Assembly (NCBI GenBank): GCA_029887795.1
Contig: JARXPE010000011.1
Location: forward strand, 1-38,763
Direction: 5' to 3'
DNA from: Thermoproteota archaeon
GTDB lineage: Archaea; Thermoproteota; Methanomethylicia; Methanomethylicales; Methanomethylicaceae
DNA: 38,763 nt
Shown: piece after piece, positions 21,403-29,788 of the stretch
How positions within the stretch are numbered: position 1 is the first letter of the stretch
Layout of the letters: every line of letters begins with the position of its first letter
Program-made: the position numbers and the translations under genes
Notes under the pieces: generated by a model
What the model saw: the letters and a program-made list of their open reading frames with translations, nothing else
What the model was told of the DNA's origin: nothing
Databases searched by the model: none

Positions 21403-22896
21403 TTATGGAGCCATTGAAGAGACCACTGGACCTATTAATCGCATTACCGACTCGGGGTATATGCCCATAATGAAGGCGATCAGCATCAGTACGAACAGTG
21501 GCAGAACCATTGAAAGCGGGGCTTCCTTTACATTTTCCAGACCAGGGGCTAGAGGTCCGAAGAATACTCGGAGTATAGGCCAGAAGGTATAAGCCACTGT
21601 TAGGAAGGTTGCAAAGATCGCCACTATCGCCACGGTGAATCCTGTAGATGCGCCAGCCTCTTGGAAAACCCCGACAAACATAATCCACTCTCCTTGGAAC
21701 CCACTAAGGGGCGGGAATGCCGAGAGCACCATTGATCCCAGGATGCAGAGTGTGGCCGTCAAGGGCATCTTCCTTGCCAATCCACCCAGATTTCTCATGT
21801 CCCTTATGCCGGTCTGGCAGAGGACTATCCCTGCTATAGAGAAGAGGACGCACTTTCCAAGGATGTGGCTCAGGAAGTAGAATACTCCTCCGGCAACGCC
21901 CATGGTTGTTAGGGTGGCTATCCCCAAGATGGAGTATGCGGTCTGACTGATCGTGGAGCATGCGTAGAGGCGCTTGAAATCGTCCTGGGCCAAAGTCAGG
22001 AAGCCGCCGTATATAATCGTAATGATCGCGAGAACCAGGAGAGGAGTGCCGAATATCCGGAATGACTCCAGCATCTCGCCGTAGAGTAGGCGAACGATCA
22101 CGTAGTTCCCCAGACCGACGATGGTGGCGATGATGGCTGCGATGGACGTGGGATGCTCCCCGTGGGCGTACGGAAGCCAGACGTGGAATCCAAAGGTTGC
22201 CATCTTAACGAGCCACCCAATCAGAACAAAGAAGCAGACCCAGAAGCCAAGAGAGGCGTTTGATAGGTTCCTCAGTGCGGTGATCTCGAAACTTCCAGTC
22301 CCGACGAAGGCGAGGGCTATCCCTACTAGGAACATGGCTGCGCCTATGTGGTTCCATATGAAGTACATCATAGCGATCCTGTGCCTATCCACGTATCCGA
22401 AGAGGTCAATCATAATGTAGGAGGGGATGAGTGCTAGCTCCACAAATACGTACATTTGGATGAGGTTCGTGGAGAGAGCCACGCCAACAAGACCTACTGC
22501 GAATAGTAAGTATATCGAGAAGTAGACGGTGTACATCCCTTTCTCTTCCTTACCAAATAGCTGCTCTATCCTGTGCTCCATATAGTGTATGGAGTAGAGG
22601 GCGCAGGCCGCGCAGATCATGTTCATTATGAGGGCGACGGGCAAACTGAGTCCGTCTGCCAAGAAGCCGAACTTCATGTCAAACAGAGAAGTACTCCAGC
22701 GGTACTCCTCGTAAAACGGACCCAGCCCGTTCCAGAGGTCTATCCCTATATTGATCATCAGAAGGCTCGTGTAGGCCAGCACCCCAAACGCGACCCAGCC
22801 CAATTTCTTGCCCAGATACTTGCCAAAGAAGACCGTCAGGAAAGCTACCAGCACGGGCGCCAATATGACTTGGAGCATTGCGTAGGGGACTTGCAT
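21403..22896 (-). CDS. nuoM: Proton-pumping antiporter-like subunit, NuoM/FpoM type
   Basis: A 497-residue polytopic membrane protein with about 14 helices, a Na+/H+ antiporter-like subunit of complex I and related hydrogenases. The channel glutamate of helix 5 is present (FVELALIPSY) and the helix-7 lysine is in LVKMATFGFHVWLPYAHGEHPTS. The DDFKRLYACSTISQ stretch after helix 10 is also typical. It lies at the end of the minus-strand operon, after nuoL with 0-nt spacing. In the complex it should translocate ions when ferredoxin electrons reduce protons, or use the gradient in reverse. Confidence 0.92.
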   Translation of the reverse strand: MQVPYAMLQVILAPVLVAFLTVFFGKYLGKKLGWVAFGVLAYTSLLMINIGIDLWNGLGPFYEEYRWSTSLFDMKFGFLADGLSLPVALIMNMICAACALYSIHYMEHRIEQLFGKEEKGMYTVYFSIYLLFAVGLVGVALSTNLIQMYVFVELALIPSYIMIDLFGYVDRHRIAMMYFIWNHIGAAMFLVGIALAFVGTGSFEITALRNLSNASLGFWVCFFVLIGWLVKMATFGFHVWLPYAHGEHPTSIAAIIATIVGLGNYVIVRLLYGEMLESFRIFGTPLLVLAIITIIYGGFLTLAQDDFKRLYACSTISQTAYSILGIATLTTMGVAGGVFYFLSHILGKCVLFSIAGIVLCQTGIRDMRNLGGLARKMPLTATLCILGSMVLSAFPPLSGFQGEWIMFVGVFQEAGASTGFTVAIVAIFATFLTVAYTFWPILRVFFGPLAPGLENVKEAPLSMVLPLFVLMLIAFIMGIYPESVMRLIGPVVSSMAP

Positions 22897-24936
22897 CTAG
22901 AGCACCCCCAAAACGAGGAATGCGATTATGAGGATTAGCATGAAGCCCAAGATGTAGAGCATGTTGACTGACAATATGCCTGTCTGGAGCTTTCGGATGT
23001 TGTTGTTTATGCCGCTGAAGATCCGGGGTATGCCCACATTTAAAGCCAGATCTATACCGCCCTCTATGTACTTGGCTGTAGGTTCTCTGGAGGCGAGGAC
23101 AGAATTTACAAAGACCTTATTGAAGAAGGCATCAATGTACCACCGGTTCCAGAGGAAGACGTGCAGACCCCTCAATATCTCATACCTTTTAAGGATCCTC
23201 GAGACGTCAAGTTTGTGCGAGATGTAGGCACGGTATGCGGGGAGAGCTCCGACCGCGATCATAGCAAGTGACACGGCTATCGGCACAGCCTCCGCAATTG
23301 GAGAGACTGAGGCGTGGACTGAGTGCTCGGCTGAGATCATATGCAAAGCATAGAACTGGTCCTTGAAGAGCTCCTGAATTGACTCTTTAACCCATGGTCC
23401 GATCAGTCCTATACCGACGGTTAGTACAGCCAAAATTCCATAAGGAAGAAGCATCAAGATAGAGGGTTCACCTTTGTGGTCGCCGTGGGCTTTCTCAACG
23501 GAGTGACCCTTGTGGAACATTATGCCCATGAACCTTATCGTGTAGAAGCTCGTGACCGCAACCGTCAAGGCAGCAAGTAGGAATAAGGCAAACTGACCGC
23601 TCTCGAGGCAGGACAAGAGGATCCCATCTTTGCTCCAGAAACCGGATAGGGGCGGAACCCCAATGAGCGCAAGGGAGGCGATCCACATGAAAGCCCAAGT
23701 GAATTTCATCTCCTTGCTGGAGAAGTTCATGTCAGTTATGTAAATCGAGTGGGATGCATGTATCAAGACACCTGCGCAGAGGAAGAGGGCTGCCTTGAAT
23801 ATCCCGTGGTTTATGAGGTGGAATATTCCGGAGGTGAAGCCCTCGACCAAGGCAGCGGGGCTCATGCCAGCCACACCCAGGCTGAGCATCATGTAGCCGA
23901 TCACGCTCATCGTCGAGTAAGCCAGAGCCTTCTTCAGCTCCAGGGCGACCATTGCCTGGGTGCCCGCGAGGAATGCCGTGAAGCCCCCAACCGCAGCAAC
24001 TACAACGAAGAAGACTAAGGCTTCCTGTATGGCAGGTGTGGCTACCCAGGCGGCAAAGTAAAAGATCGGGAGGACGCGTGCCACGAAGTAAACTCCGGCC
24101 TTCACCATAGTAGCAGCATGTATGAGGGCGGAGACCGGAGTAGGACCGGCCATCGCCTCGGGCAACCACTCGTGGAAGGGGAACTGAGCAGACTTGGCAA
24201 ATGGTCCTGCCAAGAGTAGAAGAGTGGTTATAGTAAGGATTCCGGGCGTCTCACTCATCTTGGAGAGCCAGACACCCGCAGTTTCGTAAAGCTCAACATA
24301 GTTAAATGTGCCTGAGTACAGGTAAATTATTATTATTCCCCCAAGGAGGGCGACGTCGCCAAAGGTCGTTACGAGGAGTGCCTTCAGACCACACCTGGAA
24401 GGCTTCTGGAATGGGTGCGGGGGAGGACCTCCTATCCAGTACTTCCTGTCGTCGGTGTAGTAGTGACCTATCAGCCCAAAGCTGCAGAGCCCCACTATCT
24501 TCCAGCCAATGAAGAAGAAGATGAAGTTGTTTGCGAGGATCAGCATCAGCATGCCGCCTATGAAGAGGGACATGAAGAACCAGTACCTGTTCTCGCCTGG
24601 CTCGCCCTCCATGTATTTGAAGGAGTAGACGAGAATCAGGAAGCTGAGGAAAGCCACAAGGTTCGCCAGAATTATGCTGAGGGAATCCAATAGGATTCCT
24701 ATGCCCACGCTGGCACCCTCGGGGAGTGAGAACCAGAAGCCCCCTAACTCCTCATATCCATGTGTCGGAATCGAGGAGAGCATTAGGAGGGCCATAACCC
24801 AGGACATGAATGAGAAGAGAACCACGGCGGCGTATCTCGCCCTACCCAGACCCTTTGGCAGAACAAAGTGGATAACCGACCCTATGGTCGGCAAAGCCCA
24901 GCAGAGCCAAGGAGCAAAACCATAAGTCAGACTCAT
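22897..24936 (-). CDS. nuoL: Proton-pumping antiporter-like subunit, NuoL/FpoL type, with altered channel Glu
   Basis: A 679-residue membrane protein with the NuoL layout, about 16 helices including a C-terminal horizontal-helix region and final anchor (ILSVNMLYILGFMLILI). The motifs AKSAQFPFHEWLPEAMAGPTPVSAL (helices 7-8) and KKALAYSTMSVIGYM are conserved. In the helix-5 motif normally GWEGVGLCSY, the sequence reads GWKIVGLCSF: the channel Glu (E144 in E. coli NuoL) is Lys146, codon AAG at 24499-24501. It abuts nuoM directly and follows nuoN by 6 nt. Length and order match complex I operons. Confidence 0.93.
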   Translation of the reverse strand: MSLTYGFAPWLCWALPTIGSVIHFVLPKGLGRARYAAVVLFSFMSWVMALLMLSSIPTHGYEELGGFWFSLPEGASVGIGILLDSLSIILANLVAFLSFLILVYSFKYMEGEPGENRYWFFMSLFIGGMLMLILANNFIFFFIGWKIVGLCSFGLIGHYYTDDRKYWIGGPPPHPFQKPSRCGLKALLVTTFGDVALLGGIIIIYLYSGTFNYVELYETAGVWLSKMSETPGILTITTLLLLAGPFAKSAQFPFHEWLPEAMAGPTPVSALIHAATMVKAGVYFVARVLPIFYFAAWVATPAIQEALVFFVVVAAVGGFTAFLAGTQAMVALELKKALAYSTMSVIGYMMLSLGVAGMSPAALVEGFTSGIFHLINHGIFKAALFLCAGVLIHASHSIYITDMNFSSKEMKFTWAFMWIASLALIGVPPLSGFWSKDGILLSCLESGQFALFLLAALTVAVTSFYTIRFMGIMFHKGHSVEKAHGDHKGEPSILMLLPYGILAVLTVGIGLIGPWVKESIQELFKDQFYALHMISAEHSVHASVSPIAEAVPIAVSLAMIAVGALPAYRAYISHKLDVSRILKRYEILRGLHVFLWNRWYIDAFFNKVFVNSVLASREPTAKYIEGGIDLALNVGIPRIFSGINNNIRKLQTGILSVNMLYILGFMLILIIAFLVLGVL

Positions 24937-24942
24937 TCGGCA

Positions 24943-26394
24943 TCATCCTCCTCCCAATAGAGCTATTGCTGCAGAGCGTGCAAAATTGATCAGAATATCC
25001 GGGAAGATACCAAGAACGATAATTAAGCCCGCCATAATCAGGAGCGGAATCAACATTACCAGAGGACCTTCCTTAGCCTCCTCAACTTTTTTCTGAGTTA
25101 TGGGCTGAAGGAGTGCCTTGATGGTTCTAAGGTAGTATGCGGCGGAGATAACGCTGTTGACAATCACGGCAATCCCGAGCCAAGCCATATTCGCCTCCAC
25201 AGTGGCCATTATTATCGTCAGCTCGCTTATGAAGCCGTTCAGCGGAGGCATACCGGTGAGGGCGAAAAGCGAGAGTGCGAATATGGCAGCCGTGACCGGC
25301 ATCTTCCGCCCTATTCCAGCCATCTCCTTCATCTCTCGGGTCTCCAGCCTATAGAGGATCATTCCGGCGCAGAGGAACGCAGCCCCCTTCATGATCCCAT
25401 GGTTGAATATGTGCATTAGTGTGCCGGTCAGTCCCAACACGGTGCCCGTTGCGAGCCCGGCGAGCATGTATCCTATGTGACCGATGCTCGAGTATGCGAG
25501 GAGCCTCTTGAGGTCTGTCTGGAGGAGTGGTGTGAGGTTGCCAACGAACATTGTAACCAAGCTTAGTATGGCGAGGACGCCAAGCCACTGAACCTCGATG
25601 CCAGCCAGGATCGTGAAGCCCACACGGCAGATCGCATAGATCCCGGTCTCCACGACCACACCCGAAAGCATCGCGGAGATGGGCGAAGGCGCCGCAGAGT
25701 GCGCGTCGGGGAGCCAAGTGTGAAGCGGGACTATGGCGCTCTTGACTCCGAGACCTATGAGAATGAATATGGCTGAGACGTATAGCCAGACGCTTGAGCC
25801 CACATTCGAGAGAGCAAGCGCCAGCCCCTGGAAGTTAAGGGTCCCGCACATCCCGTAGAGGATGGACATTCCGAAGAGAAGGGTTGCCGAGCCTGCCGAG
25901 CTCATGATTAGGTACTTGAATGCCGCCTCTATCGGCTCCCACCTCTGCTTCCGGAAGGCGACCAGCGTGTAAGAGGAGATGCACATCATCTCCCAGAATA
26001 CGAAGAATGTGAAAAAGTCTCCCGCGAAGACCGTGCCCACCATACCACTTATCATCAAAAGGAGCAGAGAGTAGAACAGGGGGATACCGGTATCCCTCTC
26101 CAGGTACCTCAGCGAGTAGACAGATGCGAATATCCCGATCAGTACAAATATGGTTGCCATAAATACGCCCAACATGTCAATTCTCAGCTGCGATGAGAAG
26201 AAACTGGTGTAGGTTTGAGAACCGCCTGTGGAGATGGCACCGAACAACTCATAAATATACCAGAGGGAGATCACAAGACCCAAGGTCGAGTAAGCGCCAC
26301 ATAGTTGTACTTTCTTGACACGCTCGGTTATCCAGCCAATTACCGGGGTCGTCAAGGCGAAGATTAATAAGGTGTCGATTGGTGGTGAAAACAT
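24943..26394 (-). CDS. nuoN: Proton-pumping antiporter-like subunit, NuoN/MrpD type
   Basis: A 483-residue polytopic protein, third antiporter-like subunit of the complex. The helix-5 glutamate is present (FWEMMCISSY), the helix-7 lysine is in GVKSAIVPLHTWLPDAH, and SAMLSGVVVETGIYAI and DLKRLLAYSSIGHIGYM follow as usual. The sequence is intermediate between NuoN and MrpD/hydrogenase types; the gene order (K, then N, then L, M) supports NuoN. About 14 helices are predicted. It follows nuoK by 10 nt. Confidence 0.88.
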   Translation of the reverse strand: MFSPPIDTLLIFALTTPVIGWITERVKKVQLCGAYSTLGLVISLWYIYELFGAISTGGSQTYTSFFSSQLRIDMLGVFMATIFVLIGIFASVYSLRYLERDTGIPLFYSLLLLMISGMVGTVFAGDFFTFFVFWEMMCISSYTLVAFRKQRWEPIEAAFKYLIMSSAGSATLLFGMSILYGMCGTLNFQGLALALSNVGSSVWLYVSAIFILIGLGVKSAIVPLHTWLPDAHSAAPSPISAMLSGVVVETGIYAICRVGFTILAGIEVQWLGVLAILSLVTMFVGNLTPLLQTDLKRLLAYSSIGHIGYMLAGLATGTVLGLTGTLMHIFNHGIMKGAAFLCAGMILYRLETREMKEMAGIGRKMPVTAAIFALSLFALTGMPPLNGFISELTIIMATVEANMAWLGIAVIVNSVISAAYYLRTIKALLQPITQKKVEEAKEGPLVMLIPLLIMAGLIIVLGIFPDILINFARSAAIALLGGG

Positions 26395-26404
26395 CGCTCC
26401 CCAC

Positions 26405-26716
26405 CTAGCCCTTCAAGCGTTTGAGCATGCGTACATCCAGCGTCCCGTAGTGGCGGTAGGCGTAAACTATTATTATGACGGCGACCGCACTAACGGAAGC
26501 CGCAAGACCTATCGAGACGGTAACTATGGACATAGCCAATGGATCTATGAGGCCCGGAATCGAGCTTGCGAGGCTCACGAAATTGAAGTTTGCGGCGTTT
26601 ATCAGGATCTCTATCCCCAAGAGGAGCCTTATCATGTTCCTCTTCGTCACCAAGCAGTAAACGCCTATCATATAGAGCGTGAAAGAGAATATGAGGTAAT
26701 GGGCAGTCTCGATCAC
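26405..26716 (-). CDS. nuoK: NuoK/MrpC-like small membrane subunit
   Basis: A 103-residue, three-helix membrane protein. Helix 2 keeps the conserved glutamate in LGIEILINAANFNFV (Glu36 in E. coli NuoK). Helix 3 follows DPLAMSIVTVSIGLAASV and lacks the second glutamate of NuoK (Glu72), looking instead like MrpC and hydrogenase MbhG subunits, where the DPL motif starts that helix. It overlaps the upstream nuoJ2 by 4 nt. It should form part of the path between the NuoH/A/J side and NuoN. Confidence 0.85.
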   Translation of the reverse strand: MIETAHYLIFSFTLYMIGVYCLVTKRNMIRLLLGIEILINAANFNFVSLASSIPGLIDPLAMSIVTVSIGLAASVSAVAVIIIVYAYRHYGTLDVRMLKRLKG

Positions 26717-26988
26717 TCTTCACCGCCCCCGGTCTCCCTAAATATTGCCAGGCACGACACGGCAGCAACAAACATTACAAACGCCTGGGCTAAAACATCA
26801 ACACTGCGGTTCTCCCACAAAAATCGGCTGTAGCCCGGACCGATGTCCCCCTGGACGCTCAAATAGTGACCCTTGTCCAAAACATATTCTAGAGCAGGAA
26901 AAGAGTTTTGGAAGACCAATACGGCAAAGATTATTATCGCTAAAACGCTCAAAAAGGCGCCAGCGGCTGCGGTCCTGTCGAGGGACAT
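26713..26988 (-). CDS. NuoJ second half (J2-like membrane subunit)
   Basis: A 91-residue protein with two hydrophobic helices (about 8-27 and 65-83) joined by a soluble loop containing VQGDIGPGYSRFLWEN. The final helix begins with RSVDVLAQAFVMFVAAVSCLAIF, resembling the C-terminal part of NuoJ or MrpB-like proteins. The start is ATG 26988, whose A is also the last base of the nuoJ1 stop (TAATG). A 47-residue upstream extension would overlap nuoJ1 and is unlikely. Split NuoJ genes (J1, J2) are known in Fpo and hydrogenase operons. Confidence 0.78.
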   Translation of the reverse strand: MSLDRTAAAGAFLSVLAIIIFAVLVFQNSFPALEYVLDKGHYLSVQGDIGPGYSRFLWENRSVDVLAQAFVMFVAAVSCLAIFRETGGGEE

Positions 26989-27287
26989 TATTTCTTCTCC
27001 TCCTTCAATGTTGTGAGTGTGAGGGCGGCTATAAACAGGGTCACAATTCCTCCAGCATAAACCAATAGCTGGTAAACTGCTATGTAGTGCGCGTCCAAGA
27101 GCCAGTAGAGGGCGCCTATGGACACACACATCCCACAGAATGAGAGAACGGCATAGAGGAGCTTCTTGATCTCCAGGGTTGCTATTGCGAAGATAACGGT
27201 CAGAATCATCAGAAGTACCTGTAGAGCTTCTGCCGAGGACGTATGGATCGCCCCTCTGTCAGTAGACAAAAAACTTATATCAACCAT
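26988..27287 (-). CDS. nuoJ: NuoJ first half (J1-like membrane subunit)
   Basis: A 99-residue protein with three hydrophobic helices. The last two, separated by LLDAHYIAVYQLLVYAGGIVTLFI, carry the NuoJ helix-3 signature around the VYAGGI glycines. The stop overlaps the start of the J2 gene by one base. The ATG at 27287 lies only a base or two from a TATA-like element at 27288-27300, so the true transcript may begin inside the gene and a start at TTG 27269 (leaving 93 residues) is possible. It is the first gene of the minus-strand membrane-arm operon. Confidence 0.82.
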   Translation of the reverse strand: MVDISFLSTDRGAIHTSSAEALQVLLMILTVIFAIATLEIKKLLYAVLSFCGMCVSIGALYWLLDAHYIAVYQLLVYAGGIVTLFIAALTLTTLKEEKK

Positions 27288-27303
27288 TTATATATTTAAA
27301 TGT
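27286..27303. promoter_or_regulatory. Shared A/T-rich promoter between the two divergent hydrogenase operons
   Basis: The ~40-bp gap between nuoJ1 and nuoA holds a nearly palindromic ATTTATATATTTAAAT that reads as a TATA box both ways. Plus-strand transcripts would begin near 27318, just before the nuoA ATG (27328). Minus-strand transcripts would begin around 27266, inside the annotated nuoJ1. One TBP/TFB site may thus control both halves of the complex. Confidence 0.5.
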
Positions 27304-27327
27304 TGGCTCTTGAGAGCGGCGAATCTG

Positions 27328-27666
27328 ATGAGCCTTGATCCATTATTTTTACTGCCAGTGGCGGCGGTCTCGGCTGTCATCGTAATCGCGCTGATTTTTT
27401 GGATCGGCGGCAAGATCTCCCCGAATGTTGGGAAGAGCGACCCTGAGAAGTTATCCCCTTACGCATGCGGGGAGGAATTTCAGGTAGAAGAGCACGGAAT
27501 AAACATGGAGAGGTTTTTAATATATGCCCTCTACTTCCTAATTTTTGATGTTTTGACGTTCATAATGGCAATATCTTTCTTTGAGAGAGGCATAATGCCT
27601 GCGATATACTCCGCCGTTGCGCTGGCATCAGTAATGGTTTTAGTTATGGCCAGGAGGCACAAGTAA
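27328..27666 (+). CDS. nuoA: NuoA/FpoA-like membrane subunit
   Basis: A 112-residue, three-helix NuoA homologue from ATG 27328. The loop motif LSPYACGEEFQVEE corresponds to the conserved YECG segment of NuoA, a loop near the quinone site in complex I. The following helix reads YFLIFDVLTFIMAIS where NuoA normally has FDVE and later Pro-Trp. The Glu of that acidic pair is Leu here. Most group 4 hydrogenases lack a NuoA, so its presence is notable. A start at TTG 27310 is possible. The stop overlaps the small-subunit start by one base (TAATG). Confidence 0.85.
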   Translation: MSLDPLFLLPVAAVSAVIVIALIFWIGGKISPNVGKSDPEKLSPYACGEEFQVEEHGINMERFLIYALYFLIFDVLTFIMAISFFERGIMPAIYSAVALASVMVLVMARRHK

Positions 27667-28166
27667 TGTCAGTACGCAAGTGGGCTAGGATCAGGTCGCC
27701 TTGGCTGATCCACTTTAATACGGGGGGTTGTAACGGGTGCGATATAGAGTTCGTTGCAGCCATAACCCCCAGGTTCGACGTGGAGCGCTTTGGGATAAAG
27801 CTTCAAGGCAGCCCCAGGCACGCTGACGTTTTAGGAGTCACTGGACCAATAACCATGCAGATAACAAAGAGGCTGGTAAGGATATACAGGCAGATGCCAG
27901 AGCCGAAGTTCGTCGTGGCGATAGGCACCTGTGCCACAAGCGGGGGACCTTTCAAGGACTGCTACAGCGTCCATGGCGGGGTGGACACGGTGATACCAGT
28001 CGACGTTTACATTCCCGGGTGTCCGCCAAAACCCGAGGCGATTATCTATGGGATTGCAAAGTTATTGAACAAGCTGAGCGGAAGTGGGGGAGAAGAGGCT
28101 GAGGGAGAGGGAGACAAGGGGATCGCAGAGGCTAAGGGGAGCGTGGAAGGAAAGGGAGGAGAATAA
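27666..28166 (+). CDS. [NiFe]-hydrogenase small subunit, NuoB/EchC-like
   Basis: A 166-residue electron-transfer subunit that binds the proximal [4Fe-4S] cluster next to the active site. The cluster ligands are in GGCNGCDIEFVA, IGTCATSGG and IPGCPPKPEAI. The CxxC pair and the FGIKLQGSPRHADVLGVTGP segment are those of group 4 hydrogenases (EchC, MbhJ). NuoB and FpoB instead have a CC pair. The last ~30 residues (Gly/Glu/Lys-rich, GEGDKGIAEAKG) are an extra low-complexity tail. The gene follows nuoA with one overlapping base. Confidence 0.92.
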   Translation: MSVRKWARIRSPWLIHFNTGGCNGCDIEFVAAITPRFDVERFGIKLQGSPRHADVLGVTGPITMQITKRLVRIYRQMPEPKFVVAIGTCATSGGPFKDCYSVHGGVDTVIPVDVYIPGCPPKPEAIIYGIAKLLNKLSGSGGEEAEGEGDKGIAEAKGSVEGKGGE

Positions 28167-28187
28167 GGAGCCCAGGAGGTACAAAAT

Positions 28188-28652
28188 TTGGACGAGTTAA
28201 TGAAAAAATTTGAAAATTATAAAGAGGACATACTGGAGATAAAGAGACCAAAAGATAGAAGGATATTTGTCAGAATTAAGACCGATAATTTCAAAAAGTT
28301 TCTTTCCAGACTTATTGAGGACCTGGATCTGAGGCACCTCTCCACCATAACAGGGGTGGACATGGGTCAGGAGATGGAGGTCTTGTATCATTTCTCATAC
28401 AAGTATTCGGTGGAGATCACAATCGGTGTAAAGGTGCCGAAGAGTTCGCCAAAGGTTCCAACGATCACAGACCTAATCCCAGGGTCCATATTCTACGAGC
28501 AGGAGATTCATGATCTTCTGGGAATAGTGTTTGAGGGGCACCCCAATCCTGGACCTCTGATAGTGCCGGAGGGTTGGCCGGAAGGGGTTTACCCGCTAAG
28601 GAAGGAGTACACGGTTCAGGAATTGAATAGGATTGCGAGAGGTGGAAAATGA
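28188..28652 (+). CDS. nuoC: NuoC/EchD-like 30-kDa-type subunit
   Basis: A 154-residue protein of the complex I 30-kDa subunit family. The helical start is followed by a strand region (HLSTITGVDMGQEMEVLYHFS) and the conserved end FYEQEIHDLLGIVFEGHPNPG and PLRKEY. It contacts the large and small subunits and helps hold the peripheral arm together. The start is TTG 28188, with a strong AGGAGGT 7-8 nt upstream. The stop overlaps the next gene's ATG by 4 nt (ATGA). Confidence 0.9.
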   Translation: MDELMKKFENYKEDILEIKRPKDRRIFVRIKTDNFKKFLSRLIEDLDLRHLSTITGVDMGQEMEVLYHFSYKYSVEITIGVKVPKSSPKVPTITDLIPGSIFYEQEIHDLLGIVFEGHPNPGPLIVPEGWPEGVYPLRKEYTVQELNRIARGGK

Positions 28653-29767
28653 TGAGTTATGGTACCACGATTAAGGTGCCTTTCGGTCCGCAGCACCCTG
28701 CCCTGAAGGAGCCAGAGTATTTCCTATTCGAGGTGGATGGCGACATTGTGGTAAAGGTTACCCCCAGAATAGGGTACGTCCACAGGGGGGTCGAGAAGGC
28801 CTTCGAGCAGGAGACATACCTACACAACTTGTACCTGGCAGAGAGGATCTGCGGAATATGCTCCCACGCGCACAGCACTTGCTACACGCAGACTGTGGAG
28901 GGGCTTGTTCCGCTCGAGATCCCGCCGAGGGCGGTCTACATCAGGCTCATAATGGCTGAGTTGGAGCGTCTCCACAGCCATTCACTGTGGGTCGGGATAG
29001 CCGCCCACGAGGCTGGCTTCGACACGCTATTCATGTACCTCTGGCGGGACAGGGAGATGATAATGGATCTGATGGAGGAGATCTCGGGCAACAGGGTGAC
29101 CCACGCGATCAATACCATTGGTGGGGTGCGGAGGGATATAACGGGGGAACAGGCGACCAAGATCAAAAAGTTCATGGACAAGTTCGAGGGGAACGTCAAG
29201 GAATACATGAAGGTGCTCGAGACCGAGCAGACCTTCCTGAAGAGGACAAAAGACGTTGGGATATTGAAGCCAAGAGACGCCATAGCCCTTTGCGCCGTTG
29301 GTCCTACCCTTAGAGCTAGCGGCATAAAGAGCGATGTTAGGGCTGACGACCCATACCTGGCATACGGCGAGATACCATTCAACGTTATCACCCACGACGG
29401 GTGCGACATTTATGCCAGGACTATCGTCAGGTGTGAAGAGATGATTGAGAGCGCCAACATCATCAAGTACGCGCTAGATCACATGCCAGAGGGCAAGATA
29501 AAGGTCCCGCCCCCAAGAACAATAGCTCCGAACGAGTCTGTGGGGAGGGTTGAGGCGCCAAGGGGTGAGCTGATACACTACGCAAGGTCAAACGGAACCA
29601 ACAAGCCAGAGCGGTACAAGGTCCGAGCCCCTACATTGGGCAACCTTGCATCGGTCTGCCAGACGCTCATTGGAGCGCACGTGGCAGATATACCGCTAAT
29701 ACTGGCAGGGATAGACCCCTGCTTCTCATGCATGGATCGCGTAATAATTACAAAGAAAGGCGAGTGA
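28649..29767 (+). CDS. Group 4 [NiFe]-hydrogenase large subunit (NuoD-like) with intact NiFe ligands
   Basis: A 372-residue catalytic subunit. The N-terminal motif RICGICSHAH carries Cys68 and Cys71 and the C-terminal DPCFSCMDR carries Cys358 and Cys361, the four thiolates that bind Ni and Fe. NuoD and FpoD have lost these. The opening GPQHPALKEPEYF and the GYVHRGVEKAFEQ region are typical of Ech/Mbh-type large subunits. It should reduce protons with ferredoxin electrons, or oxidise H2, coupled to ion pumping. The chain ends 11 residues after Cys361 (end KKGE), without an obvious cleaved C-terminal extension, as in group 4 enzymes. Confidence 0.94.
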   Translation: MMSYGTTIKVPFGPQHPALKEPEYFLFEVDGDIVVKVTPRIGYVHRGVEKAFEQETYLHNLYLAERICGICSHAHSTCYTQTVEGLVPLEIPPRAVYIRLIMAELERLHSHSLWVGIAAHEAGFDTLFMYLWRDREMIMDLMEEISGNRVTHAINTIGGVRRDITGEQATKIKKFMDKFEGNVKEYMKVLETEQTFLKRTKDVGILKPRDAIALCAVGPTLRASGIKSDVRADDPYLAYGEIPFNVITHDGCDIYARTIVRCEEMIESANIIKYALDHMPEGKIKVPPPRTIAPNESVGRVEAPRGELIHYARSNGTNKPERYKVRAPTLGNLASVCQTLIGAHVADIPLILAGIDPCFSCMDRVIITKKGE

Positions 29768-29788
29768 ACTTAGTAGGGGTGATGAAAG

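Noticed and set aside
27666-29767. Naming the catalytic subunits NuoB/NuoD or FpoB/FpoD
   Set aside because: The intact CxxC pairs of the large subunit and the CxxC of the small subunit mark hydrogenase subunits, not quinone- or phenazine-reducing ones.
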